Source of the DNA: Bolinopsis microptera
Lineage: Eukaryota > Ctenophora > Tentaculata > Lobata > Bolinopsidae
Assembly: GCF_026151205.1 (NCBI RefSeq)
Contig: NC_087084.1
Span: forward strand, 4,891,538 to 4,955,537
Length of the DNA: 64,000 nt
Direction of reading: 5' to 3'
Shown: piece by piece, positions 1-11,300 of the stretch
How positions within the stretch are numbered: position 1 is the stretch's first letter
Layout of the letters: each line of letters opens with the position of its first letter
Made by a program: the position numbers and the translations under genes
Notes under the pieces: model-generated
Told to the model about the DNA's origin: nothing
Databases searched by the model: none
Seen by the model: the letters and a program-made list of their open reading frames with translations, nothing else

Positions 1-652
1 TGTATGCTTTGCTGCTGGGTAAACGGGTTTTTACCACAAATTTGTTGATATTGAGCAATGCAAAATCTAAGATCAGGTGCGAGCAGCTGTTGCATTGGTG
101 ATGCGAGTTAGTTTTGTGTAGTTTGAACTTTGAATCTAGACATATTTGAAATAGTTTGCACGCCCGTTGCAAAGTTATCGTTAATTTGTTCTGATATAAA
201 CCCCAAGTGGCGATTAAACCACCCCGGCACCCCATATAAACAGTTTATCCTACTAGACTTCTGAATTTCTCTCGAAGTTTACCAGTTGATGAGTTGAGCA
301 TTAAACAATTTGCAGCCGTAAGGAATTTATTTTGGTACAATAATTCGTCTTTTATCACTGCAGATGCCCTTGCTATACTACAATTTGTCTGGTATTCTGT
401 TGGTATCTTGATTTGATAACTGCTCAATTAAGAGGGATAGAGGGCTAAGTAACTCTTTAATTTTGCTGAGAATCTTAAGATAATAAAGTTTAGTAACCGT
501 AAGTCGTTATCCTTTACTAATACTAAAGCAAAAATTTTACGCACCGATCATTTTAATTTTTATCGATCATATCCAAGGAAGTTATCGCGGTTAACTAATC
601 GGCAGAGTTCCGGAGAGAATAATAGAGTAGTAGTGATGTCACTACATTAAAC

Positions 653-685
653 CACGTGACGTCATCACAACACCACGTGACGTCA
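653..685. promoter_or_regulatory. Two fused E-box/CRE motifs (CACGTGACGTCA)
   Basis: CACGTGACGTCA occurs at 653-664 and again at 674-685. Each fuses an E-box (CACGTG, the class bound by bHLH-ZIP factors) to a CRE (TGACGTCA, the class bound by CREB/ATF factors). The motif is seen directly; a regulatory role is inference, because no gene is visible nearby. Confidence 0.35.
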
Positions 686-1892
686 CAATAAAACCTGACA
701 AACCTGAATGATATAGATTTGGGAGGTGAGTTGAGCATCATAGGAGTTGAGATGGAAGCAGCTGGTGTCATGTCCGGATCTTGTGATGTCAGGTCCGGGA
801 TAACCGGATGTACTGAGTTTACTGTGTCACCTCCGGAGTTCGGGGACTGTCCTACAACAGAATTAGATGGTTAAATTTAGAGATTACAATAAACATAGAT
901 TTGACAGTTTATTTAGGAACTGTCAAAGATACAATAATATGGTTGTGTTAGTAGTTTATTTAAGGAATTTCCAATAATAGGATCTCGTTTTGAGACCATG
1001 GGTTATCCCCAAACATTCCTCAAGCATATATTAAGGTTATTTAGCAGATAGTAAAAATGATATCGTGTTCATTAATTTGAGATAACATTGAAACACCTAT
1101 CTCCGAACTAGCCTAATTCTGGGGGAAATACTATATTATTTAAGGCAAAACTTCAATCCATGTCGAGTAAAACGGGAAATAAATGTTTTCACAACGTCTT
1201 TACATATTCATACCAAGGTTTGTACTGCCTATTAAAGCTAGAAACTGACTCTGTCTCGAAATGACGGCAGTATAAAATTCACAACAATTAACAACGATCG
1301 CTTCTTAATTCTGTAACTCTTAAAGCAAATCGAATTTTAAGAATTACGATCTAAAATAAATATTTTCATTTGAACTGTAAGATGGTTAACTTTACGGAGA
1401 GGTAAATTTGTCCCATATTTACATTATAATATAAAAAAGATAGGTAATTTATAAGTACTGGATGGAATAATTTCAACCTGAAATCAGAAAATCAAGGATT
1501 TTATGCAACAGTAACATGGTTATCTTTGCTTAATTATAATTGATCCTGACTGAAATTCTCAACTCTACGTCTTGAAATCCTACCGTGATGCGGCGCAACT
1601 TCATATTGGGCCGTTTTGCGGGGATTAAGCAGTCAACAGTTTCAATTCTCAAGCTGATGTTCAATTAACGAGACCCTGTATGAAGGAACCCTCGCCACGT
1701 TAAACTACAGTCCCAGAGATCGCTTTTAGGACCAGACTACAATATAAACGATTATAAACTCTCCAACATAACCTTATAAACTCCAACATAAGCTTACATT
1801 TACAAACTCCAACGTAAACAGACAAACCCACACACCATGCACCAAAAACAAAACATTACCCCAGGTATTATCTGGACCCCACTGTACCTCAC

Positions 1893-2108
1893 ACACGACA
1901 AGAACGAGTAAGCAGGGATCGACCGGGGACGAAATTTAGCCGGGGCCGGGGCCGGGACCAAGTTGAATCAGCCGGGGCCGGGATTAAACGGGATTTTGAA
2001 ATGTTGCCGAGGCCGAGGCCGGGATTAACCGGGATTTTGAAATGTTGCCAAGGCCGGGGCCGGGATTGGCTAAAATATGCCGGGGCATACACGACAAGAA
2101 CGAGTAAG
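1893..2108. repeat. GC-rich tandem block between 20-bp direct repeats
   Basis: The 20-mer ACACGACAAGAACGAGTAAG lies at 1893-1912 and again at 2089-2108. Between the copies is a GC-rich block of repeated GCCGGGGCCGGGATT units joined by AACGGGATTTTGAAATGTTG spacers. It is unlike the AT-rich flanks. The direct repeats look like a target duplication around an insertion, or a slippage product. The small minus-strand frame across it reflects composition and does not look like a gene. Confidence 0.55.
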
Positions 2109-5100
2109 GCTTATAAACTCAAATATAAACTTATAAACTTATAAACACGCTGATAAAACCAGCACAGTATCAAAAACAAAACAGAGAGATGGGCAGCTCC
2201 ACCGGGCCTCATATTCGCCGGACAGAGCGTGTTAGGCTGGTGGAGCTTATCACACAACACCCCGGCTCAAAGGGAGCCGCGTGATCAGGACGTGACACGG
2301 TTACAGTGACAAGCTGGGGACGGGGACCTGAACAGGGGGAGGCAGCTATAAGAGTCAGTATTTTATGAGGGGGTTAGGAGGGTGTCTTTAGGGATGTGGG
2401 GTTTTTAGGTTTAGTTTCAGGACACGGACCATTGTAAATGTGGGATTGTGGGGGTTATTATTCTGGAGAATGTAGGAAGAACCGTGCGGTTTAAAGATTT
2501 AACTTAATACAATTAATGAGTTACACACCAGGTGAAAAGATAATATTTAAAAGGTCTAAGTAGCATAAGATTTTGGTCCGGGATGATCGAAGTTAAATGG
2601 TCGTTTACACAAATCAAATCACAATTGATCAGGACGAACCAAGTGTTAACCTTTTACTTTTTCAGATCAAAGATACAGCCATTAACTGGAAGTAATGTGA
2701 TAAAGATATCAAAGGATGGCCGTGAGGGTTTGCAGGTGCTACAATATAAACGATCAGGTTTTCTGATACAGTGAAAATTTCACAAAAGTAAGCCGTAGTA
2801 TTTGTGGCGCGCGGGAACATGAAACATGTCCATGAATAATACATCGAGGAGATAAATTGTCCTCTAAGAGAAATTTCACGAAAAAACGGTTTATAGTTAT
2901 ACAACACAGAAATTCCCAGGACCTGTAAATGGAGTTGATGGCTATCAAAACATCTTTACTACCTGTTGGAGGGTTTATGGGGAGGTATGGATTAATATTT
3001 AATGGGGGGCTATTATAAGCCCCCTCTCCCTTGCAACTGCTCGGTGTTATAAAATATAATATATTATATTTATAATATATATTACCATCACTGATAACAC
3101 GTGGTGTGATTGATAGTTTATGCTATTTTTGGTGTTGCCCTATTGATAGGCAGCTAGTTCTAAAACGTCCCGTTCTAATACCGACCAATAAATTAAGTGG
3201 AACACTTAACTTATTGTACATTACATCATATGTTCAGTTACGTGATCAAGTGGAAATGAGCGAGCAAAATGAGCAAAATGAGCAAAATGAGCGAGCATCT
3301 TCAGCTGACAAATTTAAGTTAACTAAACGTTTCACACATCCGTTTTACAAACAGATCTACTGAAAGGGAAAGCAGTTGCTTAAAGTGTGCCAGCTTTGAT
3401 AATTTTCAAGATTTATTCCCGAAAATCTTCTGCTTAAGTAACTAAAACTGCTGTCGAGCTTGAATAACGAATGGAAAGCATTAAGAATCACGTAGCGTCT
3501 ATACTGTGTATATAATGAAGTAAATTGTCGGACATAACGTGTTCACTTAACGAAGGAGAAATGTTTGGAGCGATCTGATTGGTCGATCTTTCGACGTAAT
3601 GACCGGCAAACCAGTGCCACCATATATCAACAACACCCACGTACGCAACACTATAATACGAGACAAGAGAAACGCCACCTTAGGACGTGAGGAGAGTTAG
3701 TAATACATGATGTATCACTTAATTTAGTACAGCTACTATATAAGCGGTTATCTATCTAAATCTAGTATTACCTCTGCCATCTCACGTGACCAGTATTTCG
3801 AGGAAAACATCTTAACCATGTGGGATAAATCCATACCAAAAATTACGGCATAGATTTATTTCAAGCATTGAAAACAAGAAAATTAAACAAATAGTGGTTG
3901 CCATGAGATAATTTCATGTATGAATAATCTTAGACATTTCTATTTTCTACTAATTCAAATGACCAGTCACCAACTGGAACCTTAGGTCAACCTAACTTCA
4001 CCGGGAGTCACCCACTTGACCAATCAAAGTTAAGGTAAAATTGTAATTTAAAACAATGGCCCCGCGCCTGTACACACTACACATCCAACAGATTTCTGAA
4101 GAACTTGAATCATCTCCAAATTGCGCTTATCATCAATCATACAACAGAAAATTATTCCATCCTAAACCTTCTAAATTCTCCATTAAACCACAATTTTCTA
4201 CTGCAAAAGACAGAGCTCCTTACTTGCTTAACATATTTTTATTCTCGACACCACCGCCTTGATCAAACATCAAGCTCAATTCAAACCAGTCGCTCATCAA
4301 CCAGTCTGAAAATTTAGCCAGTCAATTGGTCCACTGATCAGGCCAGTAGCAAGCAAGGAGGAGGCAGAGAGTTAGCAGTTCTAGACCGGGTGTGGTCGGA
4401 TCTGAGAAGGGGGGTGAGTCATGCTTTACTACAGCGAGGGAGGCACTTAAGTACTTAACAGTATTGACAAGTTGGCGTGTGTGCGTGTAGTATGCTAATC
4501 TGTCGGGAGAGGGGGGAGCAGGTTGATTGGAGTTGACACTCTTGACACGGAGTTAATGGGGCTGGAGTTAATTGAGTTGGAGACTGTGGAGCAGCGTGAG
4601 TGGCTATTTGAGGTGGGTTTAATGGGGATGGAGTCTGGAGCTTGTTGTTTGGGTTGGGTCCAGGGATTTGGGGTCTGAAGAGCATTAGTGGTGGGTTATA
4701 ACTTATAATAGGGTTTACAGAGCGGTACCATCCAGGGGCTTGGATGGATTATGGAAATATATTCTGTCATTAAAAAATCTATGTATTAGAGATTTATTTG
4801 CTTAAGAGAACGCAGAGTCAAATATAACACACTGGGACACATATGGGGACCACATAGCACATCTGAAATCATCCAGAGAATAATTAAGGGAAGAACCGTA
4901 TAAAGTCAACAAACTGGCGTTGCAGCTAGATGCCACTAAAAAGGGTTACAGGTTTCTGAAAAATGAAGGGCAACATGGCAGCTAGCTAGTAGCCACCACT
5001 AAGTGGAACCGTTCATGTCTTTACCATCGGGACTAACAGTTGACGTCGCCGACTAGACCAGGCAGCGAGTCAAACATTTGCAAACCAAAATATTATACGG

Positions 5101-6603
5101 CTATATGTTTACAGTACGCTTAAAATGGCGGCTGTCATATTTCGGCTAGCCGTTCAGGGCAGGAGGTATTTATCAGTGTCACAAACGGAGAGGGGAAGGT
5201 AGCGTCTTTCCGGGGGAGGCAGCGTCTTTCCTGCTCTGCTACCAATTCTAAAATCTACGGTTTAACCCACAAAAGCTTCCGAAAACTTGTTAACAAAACT
5301 GGATTATTACTAAACAAGAATGAGACATAGGAAGGACTCTCTGAAGCACGGGCTGATTAAGAATGCATGTTCATATCACCATCTCTCTCTCTCCCTCAAC
5401 CCCCAACTTAAAATTCACTCTAGCAACTCCTGGCGCGCCAGTCTGTAGATCCAGTCACTAACTGAGAGAGCCGGGGGAGAGAGGGAGGCATTTACCGGGT
5501 ATCTAACGTGCGTTTAGTGCAGATATCAGGGATATATATCAGGGATAGATATAGGGATAGATATCAGGGATAGAGAAGGGGTGAGAGAGGGAGAGAGGAA
5601 GAGAGGGAAAGAGGTAGAGATACGTACCTCTGGTGACAGAGCTCCCGCCTGCATTACGAGATCGCATTATAAGGGGAAGCCTCGAGTCCAAAATCGTATA
5701 TCGAGAGATAGGTACTATTACTGAGTACGGATTTCAGAAAAGTGAACCGAAAACAATATGTTACATGTTAGGCTCATAATGATCAGGGTACCATGAACCA
5801 TGGAAAACAATTAGTTTCCAGGAATCCACTTTCACAAGCATTTCTTAACCCACTCATCTGCTGACGTAACATTGTTAGCCAAAAACGTCCCTTAAACTTG
5901 ACCACTAGACATAAAGTTGACCACTAGACAGTAGACACCCCAATCAATGTATGGAAAACTGCAAACATTCACATGACGATGACTTACCCCGCTTAAGTAA
6001 TTGTACGAGAAAATGATTATGAACAAAGGCAAAGATGAGGAAATATATGTGTAATGTGTTAGGCATAAGGTTAGTTAGGAGTTAATAACAGTCAATTCAT
6101 ATTATAACTTTATAACAAACCTTAGCATACTCATACGGACAACAGCTCATGACTCATGAGGGTAAGGAATTATTTCTACGAACATAGTGATAGTGAAAAA
6201 CTAACGTGATAGTGAAAAACAAAGGATACCACAATGATGGAAATATGCCGAAGCCTCTAAGTCGCCCACAAAACGCCACTGACCTGCAAAATGTTGCCAC
6301 TACTCGATAGATCTAAACTTGTAAAGTGATTTAAACCTCATTTTGTCCGATAACTATAATATGTCATAGGACCACTTGTTCCAAAATCACGTGCCTAAGA
6401 ACACCTTGTTCACTCGAAGAACCGTGGAAATTTCTGGAATCTACGAAAATATACCCATTATCACATGAATAGCATAAAATGTAGAATGTTTAAAAATAAA
6501 CGTGTATGAACGGTTATGATATGGGGCAAGCCAGAAACACGCATACTTATTTTACCGCTCTATGTAACCCATAAATACCCTGTAATAGGAGTCAACATGA
6601 CCC

Positions 6604-6676
6604 TATTCAAATATCATTGTAAGCTCTATTAAAATATCATTGTAAGCTCTATTCAAATATCATTGTAAGCTCTTTA
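6604..6676. repeat. Three tandem copies of an ATATCATTGTAAGCTCT unit
   Basis: A unit of about 25 bp containing ATATCATTGTAAGCTCT is repeated three times next to the 3' end of the reverse transcriptase fragment on the minus strand. Short 3' tandem repeats are usual at the tails of several non-LTR retrotransposon groups, so this may be the tail of that element. The link is inference from position. Confidence 0.45.
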
Positions 6677-7253
6677 AGCTCAAGTGGTCCTTTCTAGAAA
6701 CATAGACTTTTTGGCCCCTCACTGCAAAGTGCAAATAGTTTATCAGGTATGTTTTTTTGCGGTATAGGCAAGGAGATCGTCGACTACCAGGTTCCATAGA
6801 AATGGGGAGAGAATGCTTCCTTGGGGGGCACCCCCGCCTGATCCGAACCCTTCTCGATTTATCCTTATGATTTAGGGTGATGAATCGATTGGTAACCATA
6901 TTGATGATCCATTGTGCTGTGGCCGAGTCCATCTTCGTGGCCTTGAGAACTTCAGAGTTAGCATTGAAAGAGACATTATCGAAGGCGCCCTCTATGTCTA
7001 GAAAGACTCCTAAGACATATCCCTTCTTAGCTATTCTGCGCTCAATGATGTAAGTAACTTTATGAAGTACCGCTTCTGTGAAGCAGCCTTTCTTAAAGCC
7101 GAATAGTCGTTTGTTGATATTGTTAGCGATATTAAGGTCGTGTTGCATATGCCATAAGATCACTTTCTCCTCCAACTTTAACATCAGAGGTGAAAGTGAT
7201 TGTAGTTGGTTTTTCCAGGTTATGAGAGAAAGATCCCAAGGGAGTCCTTCCAC
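6676..7253 (-). pseudogene. Broken non-LTR retrotransposon reverse transcriptase fragment
   Basis: The minus-strand reading resembles the finger and palm regions of a non-LTR reverse transcriptase. It shows FGFKKGCFTEAVLHK, then the palm motif VFLDIEGAFDNVSF with its catalytic Asp, then RRGCP. Just after GCP the frame breaks: one extra C in a C-run near 6822 moves QGSILSPFLWNLVVDDLL into another frame. The ADD-box part of the palm, an endonuclease and an ORF1 are not seen, so this is a dead, truncated copy. Its GAFDN-type palm sequence differs from the SKAFD type of the element inside ACTR6, so the two probably belong to different clades. The upstream limit is uncertain. Confidence 0.75.
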
Positions 7254-7287
7254 AAAGTTGGAATGTGTTGCGTTTCATGGTTTTTAG

Positions 7288-7760
7288 TCTTAATGTTCCT
7301 CGTAGTATCTATGACATGTCAAGAATCTATGCAAGTGTGACATCTATAATTTGATAGTGGTCTGGCTTTGATTTCTGCGGAATATCAGGTAGACGAATAT
7401 TAACATAATCTTAGTTCGGATTATTTTAAACACGTCGCAAGGGAAGACCTTACTGAATTCCATTAGTGAATGAGAGGCTATCCACTTTTTGATTTATATT
7501 TAAATAATATGATCAAAAAACATGCGCTTATCTTGTTCAAATCTAAGTTCCAGATACTCTATGTAACAATGTGGCTGTTGGAATGTCCGAAGTAAAATAA
7601 ATGTTTTGTCATACTTTAAAGTACCACGCGCAAAACAACTAATAATATAAACGCTTTTTGATTCAACCAGTCAAAAGCGATCATCACATGCTCAATACTA
7701 CCTTACCCAGCACAGCTAAACGCTCTAACCAATCGTACATAAACGAACTCTTATAATGAA
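7288..7760. other. Unassigned spacer
   Basis: This AT-rich sequence between the reverse transcriptase fragment and the 14-bp minisatellite has no recognisable gene, repeat or structure. Confidence 0.5.
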
Positions 7761-8364
7761 CCTTAACAGAGGCTCTTAACAGAGGCTCCTTAACAGAGGC
7801 TCCTTAACAGAGGTTCCTTAACAGAGGCTCCTTAACAGAGTCTCCTTAACAGAGGCTCCTCAACAGAGGCTCCTTAATAGAGGCTCCTCAATAGAGGCTC
7901 CTTAACAGAGGCTCCTTAACAGAGGCTCCTCAACAGAGGCTCCTTAACAGAGGCTCCTTAACAGAGGCTCTTTAACAGAGGCTCCTTAACAGAGGCTCCT
8001 CAACAGAGGCTCCTTAACAGAGGCTCCTTAACAGAGGCTCCTTAACAGAGGCTACTCAACAGAGGCTCCTCAACAGAGGCTCCTTAACAGAGGCTCCTTA
8101 ACAGAGGCTCCTTAACAGAGGCTCCTTAGAGGCTCCTTAACAGAGGCTCCTTAACAGAGGCTTCTTAACAGAGTCTCCTTAACAGGGGCTTCTTAACAGA
8201 GTCTCCTTAACAGAGGCTCTTTAACAGAGTCTCCTTAACAGAGGCTCTTTAACAGAGGCTCCTTAACAGAGGCTTTTTAACAGAGGCTCCTTAACCGAGG
8301 CTCCTTAACAGAGGCTCCTTAACAGAGGCTCCTCAACAGAGGCTCCTTAACAGAGGCTCCTTAC
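7761..8364. repeat. 14-bp minisatellite (CTTAACAGAGGCTC), about 43 units
   Basis: The unit CTTAACAGAGGCTC is repeated head to tail across about 600 bp. Most units are exact. Variants replace CCTTAAC with CCTCAAC, or GGC with GTC, and one unit near 8125 is truncated. It is a local tandem expansion with no coding frame and no terminal structure to suggest a mobile element. Confidence 0.95.
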
Positions 8365-11300
8365 CTGATATATAACGCAAGCGCCGATCAAACTCAATAT
8401 GAATTATGAATACCCAAAGCTGAAGACTCAGTAGTTAGCTTCAATGGGATCAGGCAGGAAAGAATCATCTATAATTAAATGCACCACATATTATAAAAGG
8501 TATGAACCATACTATCGCAACTCCACCACTATCTGTATAAACCTCAAACTACGTCGTGGAGCAGTCGGGCAAACAGCTTTACTAGCTGAGCTGTTTACTA
8601 GCTGGAGGGAGCACTGCCGGTCTCGGACGGAGCCGGATAACCATGTCTAGAGGATCAGCTAGAGGATCAGCTCCCGGCCCTGGTGGTGGGTGGTTGATCA
8701 GCTGGTGGTTCTGGTGCTGTCTGTCTGGGTGGAGCGATGGAAATCAGGAGCTGCTTTTAGTGAGCCGGTTGGTACCTAGTGGGGGTAGCTGGAGGCATAG
8801 TTTAACTGTAATTAGGTGGTAAATTGACTAGTTAATAAGGTAATTACCGGGACTGGAACCTCCGTAGGTACTTTCAATAGGATGTCCTATTGACTAGCCG
8901 GATTGTAACCTGTTCTTCTGGCGAAATTTTTACGGTCAGTGGCGTAACGATCGCCACTGTACATGGAGGGGGTATTTTAGGGGGGGTGGGGGTGGGTGTT
9001 TAAGAGGGAGGGGAGACAGCATCTTAAGCGGCAGCATTTTAGGGGGCGGCATCTTAGGGGGCGGCATCTTGGGGGGCTGATCCACAGTTAACACGGACTT
9101 GACAGCTTGAAGAATGTTTGACAGGAGCAGCGTAGTCTCTGTACAATGAGAAACACGGTAGGTTTATCCACAATTTCCTTATCTCACTTACTACGTGCTT
9201 TTAATATCCGTGAAAACCGATCTCCGGTCGGTATGAGCCACCACCCTACTAGTTCTACAAACGCAGATATGGTTCTTGCCTAGAAACAGCTCTCGCTGCA
9301 GTGGAATAGCTGGTCATTGTTTTTCTATCTTTGAAAGTGACAGCAAAGCGAAAATTAGCTACACAGATTCCTACTTAACTATCATGTAAAACCGCCGTCC
9401 GCCATTGACGTTTAATTTTAAAGATCTACCACTTAATTTATAAAACACTCAGATACCAACATTTTAATAAAACAGATTCAGTTCAGGCTTGGGTTGACAG
9501 GATGACATAGCTCCCATGTTCGGACCCTTTTACTGAACTAAAACACTACTTTTGGAACCCTTAACTCTTAACTTAAAGTAATTCACTCGGGATGATCGTA
9601 GACCGAAAGTTTCAAGAGAGACACATTCCAGGATCCACTTAACCAGACAAGATCTATTCGTGAAATATTTGGAGGGACCCATCATGTCTCATGAGCAACC
9701 ACAGAGGAGACGTTTAAAAATGTCTCAATTTCAAAAAGAAAATGTTTCCTGTAATCAGCTATATCTAACCGTGATACTAACACAATATAACCGTATTACT
9801 AACACCTAACACCACTTTGACTAACACCGTTAGTCGGTGATACCTTTATATAAAGCCCAGTTAAGAGTTATAACTAAAGCATGGGGGAATCCAACCAATT
9901 AGAAATACTCAGTCGACAGACCAACTTACAGTTTATATATTATATATATTATGTCACCTGATGCAGATATATATAATATATATTTCATATTTGTGAGGCA
10001 GATCTTTTGCTCCAGGACTCCTGAATAAGGAGTTTAATAAAGTGAGGTGCCCTTAAAGAATGTCGCGTCACAGAACGGCTATTTCCTGGTTTAAATACAT
10101 ATATCATAATCATGATAAGTTACCTATATATATTATTATATATATGGAAGACTCGGTAAGAATATAGGGAGATTCATTAACCAGGAGCCTGCTCTATCAA
10201 GGAGATAGTAGTGTGACCAGAAACGCCGCGCGCACGTGACACATAGTCATAACTCTGCATTCTTTAAAGGCTCGTAAGAGGTGCAGTCACATGACTGGAG
10301 CACGTGACCCTGCTGTCTGAGGGACCTGTAGGTGGAGGGGATGGTTATGTATCTCCACGGGGTGGCTGTCGTCTCAAATTCATATGCTCATTTAGCTGCT
10401 ACAAGATGTTATATTATAAGTCGCTACAAGTATTCTTGGAAAAGTAGCTGCGTAGATGTCGTCGTTTTTTAAATGGCTATGGGTAAAATCCTTAAGAAGG
10501 ATGCGGTCCTGTCAAAATATTACACAGTTGTCATTAAGAACGAATAACATGACAAAGAAACACCTAGAAAGTGGGAAACTCACAAGACTGATAACTTATG
10601 ATGATAAAAGACCTACTTAGTATAAGAGTATTAAGATTTAACCGTAAGCCGGGGAAACTGCTAAACCAAGGATGCATGGCGGTTTTCTTTGCGTCTTTGA
10701 CGTCCCCATATATACCGGCAAAGTTTCAAGGTCAATGAAGAATTTATTCAAGAGATATACATATTCTATGATCAGTATAACGATATAAAATGATTTTTGT
10801 TTGTACTGACTACTGAATCCGGAGGAGATACACAAAAACGATAATAAAAATTATAACACTCCGCCGCGATGAATAACCAAACGTATGCAATCACTATCAG
10901 CCACAAAAATATATTACTGGTGAACCATTTTAAAACACCAGGCTGCAAATCAATAGAAAACTTCCAGTCCCCACGACTGAAGTATAACAGCTGGGTCGGT
11001 CCTGTTCGGCTACAGTGCGGAGAACACTGCCTCCAACCGATTAGCGGCCCCCGGCGGCCCTGATTATCCGACTACGTCTACACGAACCACGTGACATGAG
11101 GACTGTATCACGTGGTATACGGACACATGCTCGGAAGCTTAGACTGAGTACCACGTGATGTGTTTTCGTATTTTAGACTAACATCACGTGATGTGTTTCG
11201 TAGCTGGAGACAAGATTGCGTCAAAACTGTGATGTTTACGTCAACAGAGAGAGCGGATGAGTAATGTCGAGACTGCTCGGCGGTTGTAACAAGCAGAGCA

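Larger units (their letters stand above)
1..6603. other. Gene-free AT-rich stretch with short repeats
   Basis: I find no coding region with recognisable homology here; the open frames are short and have no splice-site context. The stretch holds a tandem CACGTGACGTCA pair near 653-685, a GC-rich insert at 1893-2108, an AT-only palindromic run near 3045-3090, a short GAGCAAAAT tandem run near 3262-3295, and GA-rich and GGGATA-type simple repeats near 5460-5610. Confidence 0.6.
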
